Part shown: positions 27,005 through 34,832 of the stretch, one piece after another | How positions within the stretch are numbered: the first letter of the stretch is position 1 | Layout of the letters: each line of letters begins with the position of its first letter | DNA from: Holzapfeliella saturejae | Lineage (GTDB): Bacteria; Bacillota; Bacilli; Lactobacillales; Lactobacillaceae | Direction of reading: 5' to 3' | DNA: 64,000 nt | Assembly (NCBI RefSeq): GCF_037546065.1 | Contig: NZ_JAWMWG010000001.1 | Span: 248,001-312,000, forward strand | Program-made: the position numbers and the translations under genes | The notes under the pieces: model-generated | What the model saw: only the letters and a program-made list of their open reading frames with translations | The model's database searches: none | Told to the model about the DNA's origin: nothing

Positions 27005-27332
27005 TATGTATAAAATGTGAAACATGAATAATGTTCGTGTTTAGCCATACAAAACATAAAACTAGTAAAGTATAAAATCAACAAAACCTGTGGATAACCT
27101 TGTGAATTGTGGATATCTAGGTTGTTTAAAATGGGATTAAAAATAGTTAAAAACGTCTATAAACGTTATTATATTAGGGTTTATAGCTATTATTAAAAAA
27201 ACGAACTAAAATCACAACTTATCAATTATTAAATTTTTTATAAGAGGCAATATCAACTTATAGTGGTCTAATTGATTGCTATATACAAGATATATGACTA
27301 GTGTTTCACGAAATAAAGGAGTTTTTGATAAA
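27005..27332. other. intergenic region between htrA and rlmH with DnaA-box-like sites
   Basis: About 330 bases without a gene, strongly AT-rich. It holds a perfect DnaA box TGTGGATAA (27089-27097) and a near box TGTGGATAT (27109-27117), exactly 20 bp apart and in the same orientation. Half-parS-like words TGTGAAACA (about 27016-27024) and TGTTTCACG (about 27302-27310) lie at the two ends. I see no hairpin with a T run other than the htrA terminator. Confidence 0.5.
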
Positions 27333-27812
27333 ATGCCACAAAAAATAGTGTGTGTAGGAAAATTAAAAGAAAAGTATTTGAAGTCAGCAATTGATGAATA
27401 TCAAAAGCGGATGCAACGCTTTGGTAAACTGAATATTGTCGAAGTCCCTGATGAAAAAGCACCTCAAAATATGAGCGATAAAGAAATTGAGCAGGTTAAA
27501 GATAAAGAAGGTGAAAAGATTTTATCTAAAATTAATGATCAAGATTTTGTCATTACGCTTGAGATTTTAGGTAAAGAAATTTCATCAGAAAAACTAGCTC
27601 AAAATATTAAAGACTGGACAACATATGGTCATAGTTCGCTGGTTTTTGTGATTGGCGGCTCAAATGGACTGAGCGAAGCGGTAATGAAACGTTCTAACTA
27701 TGCATTGAGTTTTGGTAAAATGACACTGCCTCACCAACTAATGCGTGTTGTATTATGCGAACAAATTTATCGTGCGTTCATGATTAATAGTGGTAGTGCT
27801 TATCATAAATAA
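27333..27812 (+). CDS. rlmH: 23S rRNA (pseudouridine1915-N3)-methyltransferase RlmH
   Basis: SPOUT methyltransferase that modifies helix 69 of 23S rRNA. The 159 aa from ATG 27333 are the family length. An upstream GTG/ATG-open extension to 27276 is not conserved, while AAGGAG at 27316 fits the internal ATG. Motifs are KLKEKYLK, VIGGSNGLSEAV and the C-terminal HQLMRVVLCEQIYRAFMI. The 3' end codes SAYHK, and its DNA, GCTTATCATAAATAA, resembles the staphylococcal SCC attachment core, the insertion point of SCC islands. A foreign-looking gene pair begins immediately behind it. Confidence 0.96.
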   Translation: MPQKIVCVGKLKEKYLKSAIDEYQKRMQRFGKLNIVEVPDEKAPQNMSDKEIEQVKDKEGEKILSKINDQDFVITLEILGKEISSEKLAQNIKDWTTYGHSSLVFVIGGSNGLSEAVMKRSNYALSFGKMTLPHQLMRVVLCEQIYRAFMINSGSAYHK

Positions 27813-27868
27813 AATTGTTGAAGGAGTAGGTTAATATTAATTATTTTTTTGTCGATAATAGGTTAGTT

Positions 27869-29398
27869 ATGGATGAACTTAGCTATTTTAATAAAGGTAT
27901 AGTTTTTTTGGCAGATAATTGGGATGACTATACCTATAAAACAACATTCCATGGTTATTTTATAAATGAACAAAGGAGTTATGACGATTTAGGTATTATT
28001 AAGATTGGGGTAAATAGCCAGATACCTTATGCTTATTCTGATTCTGGTGATGGCTATGTTCATAGTACCTACAGATATATACGTTCTATTTTGCCTGATG
28101 GTATTAATTATTTTGAAACATTTCCTTCAGAACTTTTTATGTTGGGGGAACTTCCTTATTATGAATATTTAAATAAGAAGCTGACTGAAAGGCAAATAAA
28201 TTCAATTTTAAGAGAGACAAATGATATTGCTTATAGTAATGATAATTTTGAAAACGTAAAAAACTTACCGGTTATCATGAAATCGTTTTTTAGAACGAAA
28301 TCTATGTCTTCGATTGAACAAATACGAAGGGTTATCAATGGAGAACATAAATTTGAAAATTTTGAATTTATATTAAGATATGAAAATAAAAATGATGGAA
28401 ACTCGGTTAATATGTACTTGAAAAATGATATAAATTCTCTCATTCCTAGTAATTCTTTTGCTATCATAGGAAATAACGGCGTTGGTAAAACATCAATTTT
28501 GAAAGATTTAGCAATGGCGGCCTCTTGTGTTGGAAATTATGTGGATTCATTATTTCTTGAAAATTGGCGTGTAATATTAATTAATAAGAAAGGTATTGAT
28601 ATAACAAATTCAATGTTTATTACATACAGTACATTCGACTTTTTCGAACAATCTTTTTCTGACTTATTTAAAGAAGATAAAAATAAGTTTGTGGGTATTA
28701 GAAGTTCAGATGACTTCAACAAAATAACAGATTTAGATGAAATGAGTGCAAATTTAGCTTTGTGTATTGAGTGGGTTTGTTATGATCCGTGGAAAAAAGA
28801 AATACTACTAAATTCGTTAAATAATTTTAGATGGAGTAGCAGCTTGCTAGATATTGTTTCAGAAATTGATGTATCTAGTTATACGACTGATGCTGATAAA
28901 ATTAGAACAAAGGTTCAAAGTAAAATAAAAAGAATGAGCTCAGGACAAAAGATAGTTCTGTCTATTGTTTCCAATTTGATACAGCATACTAGTGAAAATT
29001 CAATCATATTAATAGATGAACCTGAATTATATCTACACCCACCTTTTACGTTAGGCATTATTACATCTATAAATGAAATAGCTTCTCAAACTAACTCTAT
29101 ATGTTTGATGACGACACATTCTGCTGTGGTTTTGCAAGAATTGACCCGAGAAAATGTTTTTATTATAAAAAATAATGAAGGATATAACAAATTTTATAAT
29201 CCAAAAATCCAAACATTTGCTACTAGTACCGAAACAATCAACGATGAAATATTTGGACTCGATATTAGAAGTACAGGATATTATCAAATACTAAAAAATA
29301 TCTTTGAAAAATACCCAAATGAACTTGTTGATTTAAAAAATCAAGGATTTTTGAGTGAAGATGCGTTAATATATCTTTCATCTTTTAGGAGCGAATAG
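27869..29398 (+). CDS. SMC/OLD-like AAA ATPase, PtuA-like (Septu-type defence)
   Basis: ATPase of 509 aa paired with an HNH nuclease gene, as in the Septu (PtuA/PtuB) anti-phage system. An N-terminal domain of about 190 residues precedes Walker A GNNGVGKTS (201-209). The signature MSSGQK (356-361), Walker B ILIDEPELYLHP (Asp383, Glu384) and switch His417 (TTHSAVV) follow. There is no TOPRIM domain, so nuclease activity must come from the partner. The given ATG lacks a ribosome site. AAGGAG at 27821-27826 is instead 9 nt before an in-frame ATT at 27836, adding 11 residues. AT content is above that of the neighbours. The family match is by motif and context only. Confidence 0.78.
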   Translation: MDELSYFNKGIVFLADNWDDYTYKTTFHGYFINEQRSYDDLGIIKIGVNSQIPYAYSDSGDGYVHSTYRYIRSILPDGINYFETFPSELFMLGELPYYEYLNKKLTERQINSILRETNDIAYSNDNFENVKNLPVIMKSFFRTKSMSSIEQIRRVINGEHKFENFEFILRYENKNDGNSVNMYLKNDINSLIPSNSFAIIGNNGVGKTSILKDLAMAASCVGNYVDSLFLENWRVILINKKGIDITNSMFITYSTFDFFEQSFSDLFKEDKNKFVGIRSSDDFNKITDLDEMSANLALCIEWVCYDPWKKEILLNSLNNFRWSSSLLDIVSEIDVSSYTTDADKIRTKVQSKIKRMSSGQKIVLSIVSNLIQHTSENSIILIDEPELYLHPPFTLGIITSINEIASQTNSICLMTTHSAVVLQELTRENVFIIKNNEGYNKFYNPKIQTFATSTETINDEIFGLDIRSTGYYQILKNIFEKYPNELVDLKNQGFLSEDALIYLSSFRSE

Positions 29399-29400
29399 TA

Positions 29401-30165
29401 TTGTTTGATGGACTTGATAAACCAAATCTGGTGTTACATGATATTTTAAAAGATATTACACTTCCCAGTTGCTTCAATAAATATGAAAAAGATAGGCTAT
29501 TATTTTTTGAAAAAAGATATATAAAAGCTAAAAACTGTTATGATATAAAGCCATGTAATCAAATTGGCAAATTAAATATCATAGAGTCTAAAAAAATGTA
29601 TAAAAATAAAATCAAAGGTCAATTAAGAGAAAAAATATTGAAACAATACAATGAGTCTAATTGTCCAGTTTGCGGCAGAGAATACTTTAAAATAAATATT
29701 GATCACGTATTGCCCCAAAGTAAATATGTTCAATATTCAATAACTCCAATTAACTTGGTTCCTATGTGTAGTGACTGCAATAAAATAAAAGGGGATGTAA
29801 ATTATGGTTTCCATCCATTTTTTGAAGACTACAGTAGGTTGGAAGGACTCTCTTTTGATATAAGATATAATACTGTAGATGAAGATATTAAAATTAATTT
29901 AGTGTATGAAAGTGATATAAGTGAAAAATTAAAAAAGTGTTTAAATTTTTATGGTATGGATATAAAAATAAAGATAGAGTCTAAAAAGAAAATAAAAAAG
30001 ATAAAAAAAAATTTAGGGTCAGGTATAAAAAAGAAAGATCTTATCGCTTGTTTGGAATCATTAAAAAGTAATTTGAAATTTGATAATAATAATCGTCACA
30101 ATATGATATTATTTGATTATTTATTGAATAATTCAGACGACTTATATGACTATATAGTTAATTAG
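29401..30165 (+). CDS. HNH endonuclease, PtuB-like partner of the ATPase
   Basis: Predicted metal-dependent nuclease of 254 aa. The HNH core is complete: Cys88 and Cys91 (CPVCG), Asp101-His102 (INIDHVLPQSK), Asn118 (PINLVPMC), and Cys123 and Cys126 (CSDCNKIKGD), a zinc-knuckle HNH of the McrA type. Lys-rich segments near 190-215 may bind nucleic acid. The start is TTG: AGGAG ends 9 nt upstream inside the ATPase gene, whose stop is 2 nt before. The tight coupling and extreme AT content support joint acquisition. In Septu the ATPase holds the nuclease in check until phage attack; that role here is inferred. Confidence 0.8.
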   Translation: MFDGLDKPNLVLHDILKDITLPSCFNKYEKDRLLFFEKRYIKAKNCYDIKPCNQIGKLNIIESKKMYKNKIKGQLREKILKQYNESNCPVCGREYFKINIDHVLPQSKYVQYSITPINLVPMCSDCNKIKGDVNYGFHPFFEDYSRLEGLSFDIRYNTVDEDIKINLVYESDISEKLKKCLNFYGMDIKIKIESKKKIKKIKKNLGSGIKKKDLIACLESLKSNLKFDNNNRHNMILFDYLLNNSDDLYDYIVN

Positions 30166-30197
30166 GTTGATTTAATTAACAAAATGAGGTGACAGTA

Positions 30198-30614
30198 ATG
30201 GAAGAAGATATTCGACAAAAAGTAAAAGAAAGAATTCAATCAGGTGACTTTGACTGTGCCAAAGAGCTGACCATGTCGATGTTTATGGGCAAACATAAAT
30301 TATTTATTCTATGGGAACTAAGAAAGGGCAATCCGATTCACTTTAATGAATTTACACGTCTCATTCCAAATGTCAGTCGCAAAGTATTAACTAATCAGTT
30401 AAATGAATTAATTCAAGATAATATGATTAAAAAAAGGGACTACGATGAGGGCAATGTTAAGCGAGTGAGTTACGAATTGACTGCCACTGGTCAAACCATT
30501 ATTCCAATTCTTGAAGCGATGTATCAATGGGGTGAAAACCGCATTGAAGAGCTAAAAATTAACCCACATTATCAAACCAATTCAAGCGAAAATAAGGGAG
30601 TTACCTCAAAGTAA
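30198..30614 (+). CDS. hxlR: HxlR/MarR-like transcriptional regulator
   Basis: Winged-helix regulator of 138 aa. The N-terminal Cys of the family (DFDCAKELTMSMF, Cys15), which in B. subtilis HxlR reacts with formaldehyde, is kept. The usual GGKW turn is MGKH here. The helix-turn-helix follows (FTRLIPNVSRKVLTNQLNELIQDNMI) with the wing YELTATGQ. GAGGTGA lies before ATG 30198. It stands 70 nt upstream of hxlA on the same strand, so it very likely controls hxlAB; in Bacillus the homologue is divergent. Confidence 0.85.
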   Translation: MEEDIRQKVKERIQSGDFDCAKELTMSMFMGKHKLFILWELRKGNPIHFNEFTRLIPNVSRKVLTNQLNELIQDNMIKKRDYDEGNVKRVSYELTATGQTIIPILEAMYQWGENRIEELKINPHYQTNSSENKGVTSK

Positions 30615-30684
30615 CTTATTGTATCCAATCTGTTCTTTCGATAGACTTTTAATTACAAAAAGTTAGTAGGAGGAACGATTAATT

Positions 30685-31317
30685 ATGAAATTACAACTCG
30701 CAATTGACTTAGAAGATGTAAATGGTGCTATTGAACTTATCGAAAAAACAAAAGATAATGTTGATGTATTTGAATATGGCACCCCATTAGTTATTAACTT
30801 TGGTCTTGAAGGACTAAAGAAAATTCGTGAGCGTTTTCCAGATATTACGTTATTAGCTGACGTCAAAATTATGGACGTTGCTGGTTACGAAGTTGAGCAA
30901 GCAATCAATTATGGTGCAGATATTGTGACAATTTTGGCTGCTGCTGAAGATCAATCTATTAAAGATGCTGTGGCTAAAGCACATGAACATGGCAAAGAAT
31001 TATTAGTAGATATGATTGGGGTTCAAGATGTTGAAAAACGTGCTAAAGAACTAGATGAAATGGGTGCAGATTATATTGCAACTCACACCGGTTATGATTT
31101 ACAAGCACTAGGTCAAACACCACTTGAAAACTTCAATAAAATCAAAGCAACGGTTCAACAAACTAAAACAGCTGTTGCAGGTGGCATTAAAGAAGATTCT
31201 GCGCCAACAATTATTTCACAACAACCTGACTTATTAATCGTTGGTGGTGCAATTTCAACTGATGATAACCCAGCTGAAAAAGCAAAAGTGTTCAAGGATA
31301 TGATTGACAATGCCTAA
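30685..31317 (+). CDS. hxlA: 3-hexulose-6-phosphate synthase
   Basis: Condenses formaldehyde with ribulose 5-phosphate, the first step of the ribulose monophosphate pathway; in non-methylotrophs it detoxifies formaldehyde or supplies ribose phosphate. The 210 aa form an orotidine-decarboxylase-type barrel with the active-site string ADVKIMDVAGYE and the phosphate loop VAGGIKEDSAP. GAGGAACG lies upstream. The stop overlaps the hxlB start, so the two are translated together. Confidence 0.93.
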   Translation: MKLQLAIDLEDVNGAIELIEKTKDNVDVFEYGTPLVINFGLEGLKKIRERFPDITLLADVKIMDVAGYEVEQAINYGADIVTILAAAEDQSIKDAVAKAHEHGKELLVDMIGVQDVEKRAKELDEMGADYIATHTGYDLQALGQTPLENFNKIKATVQQTKTAVAGGIKEDSAPTIISQQPDLLIVGGAISTDDNPAEKAKVFKDMIDNA

Positions 31318-31849
31318 GCAATCTAGTTGGCAATTAATTTTGTCAGAGTTGCAAAAAGGGGCAGTTGAAGTGAGCGATTCACAACTGGAATTAGTTCGCC
31401 AAGCCAATCGTGTCTTTGTGGCAGGAGCAGGACGTTCTGGGTTAAACTTGAAATCGTTTGCGATGCGATTAAATCAACTTGGAAAGCCAACTTATGTTGT
31501 GGTTGAAACGACAACCCCTGCTTTTGGCGAAGCGGATTTATTAATTGTCGCAACGGGTTCTGGGACAACTAGTCAAATGATTCAATTTATGGAGAAAGCA
31601 GCTAATTTAGGTGGCAAAGTATGGCTCCTAACCACTACTAAACAGACACCCGCTACTGAATTAGCTTCAGAAATCACGTATTTAGCTGGTAAAGGTAAAT
31701 TCGATTCAGGTGAACAATCAAGCCAACCGATGGGGTCGCTGTTTGAACAATCACTATTGATTTTTGGAGATGCTTTTACACTTTCATATATGAACAAATT
31801 TGATATTTTGGAATCAGACATGCAACACAATCATGCAAATTTAGAATAG
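31310..31849 (+). CDS. hxlB: 6-phospho-3-hexuloisomerase
   Basis: Isomerises hexulose 6-phosphate to fructose 6-phosphate, completing formaldehyde fixation with HxlA. The 179 aa form one SIS domain, with VAGAGRSGLNLKSFAMRL, VATGSGTTSQ and SSQPMGSLFEQS. The ATG overlaps the hxlA stop by 8 nt. A TTG at 31304 is an alternative start that would add two residues. A terminator follows directly. Confidence 0.93.
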   Translation: MPKQSSWQLILSELQKGAVEVSDSQLELVRQANRVFVAGAGRSGLNLKSFAMRLNQLGKPTYVVVETTTPAFGEADLLIVATGSGTTSQMIQFMEKAANLGGKVWLLTTTKQTPATELASEITYLAGKGKFDSGEQSSQPMGSLFEQSLLIFGDAFTLSYMNKFDILESDMQHNHANLE

Positions 31850-31889
31850 AAAAAAGCTGCTAGTATTTGTTAACTAGCAGCTTTTTTTT
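31850..31889 (+). terminator. terminator after hxlB
   Basis: AAAAAAGCTGCTAGT/ACTAGCAGCTTTTTTTT with a short loop. Confidence 0.92.
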
Positions 31890-31965
31890 GAACTTAATAA
31901 ATTGTAAACAATCTAATTTGGTGTTATGATATTCTAAAATAAATGACAGTCATGGAGGCAATCAA

Positions 31966-33306
31966 ATGACAGCAAAATATGATTATGATGTTCTTTACTT
32001 AGGTGCAGGTCACGGGACTTTTGACGGTGCAGTGCCACTCGCACAAAAGGGCTTTAAAATTGGTGTAGTTGAAGCCGATAAAATGGGTGGAACTTGTCCG
32101 AACTGGGGCTGTAATGCCAAAATAGCGTTGGACGCACCTGTTTTGATTCGTCATCAACAACAAAATATGTCTGATTTATTCGAAGGTGAACTTCCTAAAG
32201 TAAACTGGGAAAATAATATGAAACACAAACATGATGTGATTGATGCACTACCTGATATGATCGAGGGATTAGTTCAATCCGTAGGAATTGATGTTATTCA
32301 CGGCTTTGGTCAATTAAAAGATGGTCATACTGTACAAGTAAACGGCGAAGAAAAAACAGCTGAAAAAATTGTGATTGCAACAGGTCTACATCCACATAAA
32401 TTAATGGTTGATGGTCATGAATTAGCTCATGATAGTCAAGAATTTTTAGCTTTGGATGAATTACCTGAGGATATTACCATTATTGGTTCTGGTTATATTG
32501 GGATGGAATTTGCATCAATCGCTCAAGCGGCAGGTGCTAATGTAACGGTTATGATGAGTCATGATATTGTCTTGAGAAACTTTTACCAACCTTACGTTAC
32601 TCTAATTGTTGACCAAATGAAAAAAGAGGGTATTCAATTTATCGAAAACGCTAATGTTTCTGCTTTTGAACAAACAACATCAGGCTATGTTGTGAAATAT
32701 GGGGATAATCAAGAACATGCTACTAAATGGATCTTAGATGCTACAGGACGTACACCTAATGTTGAAAACATGGGACTTGAAGAAGTTGGCGTTGACTATG
32801 ATCAAACTGGAATTAAGGTTAATGGCTATCTTCAAACAAGCGTAGATAGTATTTACGCTTCAGGGGATGTCATTTCAAGTTCTCAACCTAAGTTAACACC
32901 TACCGCAGCTTTTGAAAGTGCTTATTTAACACAATTGTTTTCACGTGAAACATCAAAAGAAATTGATTTTCCAGCAGTTGCTTCAGTGACATTTACAACA
33001 CCAAGAATTGCACAAGTCGGTGTTTCAGTCGACGAAGCTAAAGATAATCCCGATTATCGCGTAGTGGAATCAGACTTAGCACAAACAAATTGGTACTACC
33101 AAGCCTTTAAAGAGCCAATTGCTAAGAGAAGTCTTGTTTTTGACAAAAATAATCAATTAGTTGGTGCAACTGAAGTTAGTCAAAAAGCAGATGATGTCAT
33201 TAATGCCTTGGTTCCAATTATCGAATTAAAACCAACAAAAGAACAATTGGGTCGGATGATTCACTTGTTCCCATCAATTGCTAGTGATGTTTTTAGTTCA
33301 CTATAA
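31966..33306 (+). CDS. pyridine nucleotide-disulfide oxidoreductase, copy 1
   Basis: FAD-dependent enzyme of 446 aa in the glutathione reductase/dihydrolipoamide dehydrogenase fold. FAD is bound by GAGHGTFDG, the redox Cys pair is in GGTCPNWGCNAK, the NAD(P) loop is IIGSGYIGMEFA, and ASGDV ends the second FAD motif. The C-terminal His-Glu dyad of the family (HPT..E) is missing: the corresponding segment reads HLFPSIAS. Substrate unknown. It is 55% or so similar by eye to the next gene. AGGCAA lies before the ATG. A dehydrogenase or thiol-reductase role is inferred. Confidence 0.85.
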   Translation: MTAKYDYDVLYLGAGHGTFDGAVPLAQKGFKIGVVEADKMGGTCPNWGCNAKIALDAPVLIRHQQQNMSDLFEGELPKVNWENNMKHKHDVIDALPDMIEGLVQSVGIDVIHGFGQLKDGHTVQVNGEEKTAEKIVIATGLHPHKLMVDGHELAHDSQEFLALDELPEDITIIGSGYIGMEFASIAQAAGANVTVMMSHDIVLRNFYQPYVTLIVDQMKKEGIQFIENANVSAFEQTTSGYVVKYGDNQEHATKWILDATGRTPNVENMGLEEVGVDYDQTGIKVNGYLQTSVDSIYASGDVISSSQPKLTPTAAFESAYLTQLFSRETSKEIDFPAVASVTFTTPRIAQVGVSVDEAKDNPDYRVVESDLAQTNWYYQAFKEPIAKRSLVFDKNNQLVGATEVSQKADDVINALVPIIELKPTKEQLGRMIHLFPSIASDVFSSL

Positions 33307-33319
33307 AGCAATACAATAC

Positions 33320-33337
33320 TGCACACAGTGGTGTGCA
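33320..33337. promoter_or_regulatory. hairpin between the two oxidoreductase genes
   Basis: TGCACAC/GTGTGCA with a 4-nt loop, followed by only four A. It is too weak for a terminator and may be an operator or an mRNA stabiliser. Confidence 0.4.
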
Positions 33338-33372
33338 AAATACATAATTCAATTGAATAAGGAGATGTCAAA

Positions 33373-34710
33373 ATGAAAACTCAACAATACGATTACGATG
33401 TGATGTTTATTGGTGCAGGTCACGGTTCAGATGGTGCGGTGATGCTGAATAAATATGGCTATAAAGTAGCTAAAATTGAAGCCGAAAAAGTCGGCGGAAC
33501 TTGTACAAACTGGGCATGTAATGCCAAAATTGTACTAGATGGTCCAGTTAAATTAAGCCGAACACATGAACAATTAAAAGATATTGTTCAAGGCGATTTA
33601 CGTTTAAGTTGGGAACAAAACATGGCTCACAAACATGAAGTTATCGACCCACTAGCTGATGGTATGGAAAAGAAATTTACAGGTTCTGGTATTGATGTGC
33701 TTCATGGCTGGGCTAAGTTTGTTGATAACCATACTGTTGAAATTGACGGAAAAACCTATACATCAGATAAATTTGTAATTGCAACAGGCTTGCACCCACA
33801 TCAACTAGATGTTCCAGGAAAAGAATATGCTCATGATAGTAAAGATTTCCTCGACTTGAACCCATTACCAAAACGAATGACAGTTATTGGTTCAGGTTAT
33901 ATCGGAATGGAATTTGCAACAATTGCGAATGCTTTTGGTAGTGAAGTCACTGTTTTGATGCGTGGAGATCGTGTATTGCGTCAATTCAATGCTGAGTATG
34001 TTGACGAAGTAGTCCAAGATATGACAGAACGTGGCGTTAAATTCATTAAAAACGCTAAAGTAAGTGAATTCACTCAAGAAAATGATCACTATGTTGTGCA
34101 TTACGATGATGACAAAACAGTTGAAACAGACTGGATTTTAGATGCAACAGGTCGTGTACCAAATACTTCAGGATATGGTTTGGACGAATTAGGGATTCAC
34201 TATAGCGATAAAGGGATTCAAGTGAATGGTAAAATGCAAACTAATATCGATAATATTTTTGTTGCAGGAGATGTTGCTGATACAACTTATCCAAAACTAA
34301 CGCCAACAGCAACTCACCACTCAAACTATATCGCACACTTTATTATGGGTGATACCAAAGATGATATGAAACCATTTGTGGTACCAACTGTAACCTTTAC
34401 TTCACCAAGAATTGCTGAAGCAGGTGTAACGGTTGCTGAAGCAAAAGCCAATCGTGATCAATACGATATCTTAGAAAGTGATGTTACAGGCGATTGGTTC
34501 AGAAAAGTTAATGAAGATAAAATCGGTAAACAAACACTTATTTTTGATAAAGCTGGCCACTTAGTCGGTGCAACTGAAGTCAGTGAAGAAGCTGAAAACT
34601 TTATTAATGCGGTTCTACCAGCGATTGCGTTGAAATTAGAACGTGATCAAATTGAACAAATTGTGCCACTATTTCCATCAATTATGCACGAAGGATGGAA
34701 GAAACTTTAA
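33373..34710 (+). CDS. pyridine nucleotide-disulfide oxidoreductase, copy 2
   Basis: Tandem paralogue of the preceding gene, 445 aa. It has GAGHGSDGA, the Cys pair in GGTCTNWACNAK, the NAD(P) loop VIGSGYIGMEFA and VAGDVADT. The catalytic His-Glu dyad is again absent (PLFPSIMHE). The shared Trp between the two Cys and the shared LFPSI motif show that both belong to a distinct subfamily rather than being decayed glutathione reductases. AAGGAG lies 9 nt upstream. Confidence 0.85.
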   Translation: MKTQQYDYDVMFIGAGHGSDGAVMLNKYGYKVAKIEAEKVGGTCTNWACNAKIVLDGPVKLSRTHEQLKDIVQGDLRLSWEQNMAHKHEVIDPLADGMEKKFTGSGIDVLHGWAKFVDNHTVEIDGKTYTSDKFVIATGLHPHQLDVPGKEYAHDSKDFLDLNPLPKRMTVIGSGYIGMEFATIANAFGSEVTVLMRGDRVLRQFNAEYVDEVVQDMTERGVKFIKNAKVSEFTQENDHYVVHYDDDKTVETDWILDATGRVPNTSGYGLDELGIHYSDKGIQVNGKMQTNIDNIFVAGDVADTTYPKLTPTATHHSNYIAHFIMGDTKDDMKPFVVPTVTFTSPRIAEAGVTVAEAKANRDQYDILESDVTGDWFRKVNEDKIGKQTLIFDKAGHLVGATEVSEEAENFINAVLPAIALKLERDQIEQIVPLFPSIMHEGWKKL

Positions 34711-34716
34711 TTAACA

Positions 34717-34748
34717 AAAAATGCATCCAGTGAAGGATGCGTTTTTTA
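34717..34748 (+). terminator. terminator after the second oxidoreductase gene
   Basis: AAAAAATGCATCC/GGATGCGTTTTTT with a five-base loop. Confidence 0.88.
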
Positions 34749-34832
34749 TTTGGTCAGGTTATAGCATCAGTCAAGTAAACACGATATAATAAACTTATAT
34801 TATTAAAATAAAATGAAAAACAGGAGAGACTC

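Noticed and set aside
27302..27310. TGTTTCACG resembling half a parS site
   Set aside because: The second half (AAATAAA) does not match; a half site is expected by chance.
27813..30197. Second copy of the rlmH end sequence marking the right border of an island
   Set aside because: I found no repeat of GCTTATCATAAATAA behind the HNH gene, so the element borders cannot be defined.
31966..34710. Reading the two oxidoreductases as decayed glutathione reductases
   Set aside because: Both are full length with intact nucleotide and Cys motifs and share the same C-terminal replacement, which argues for selection.
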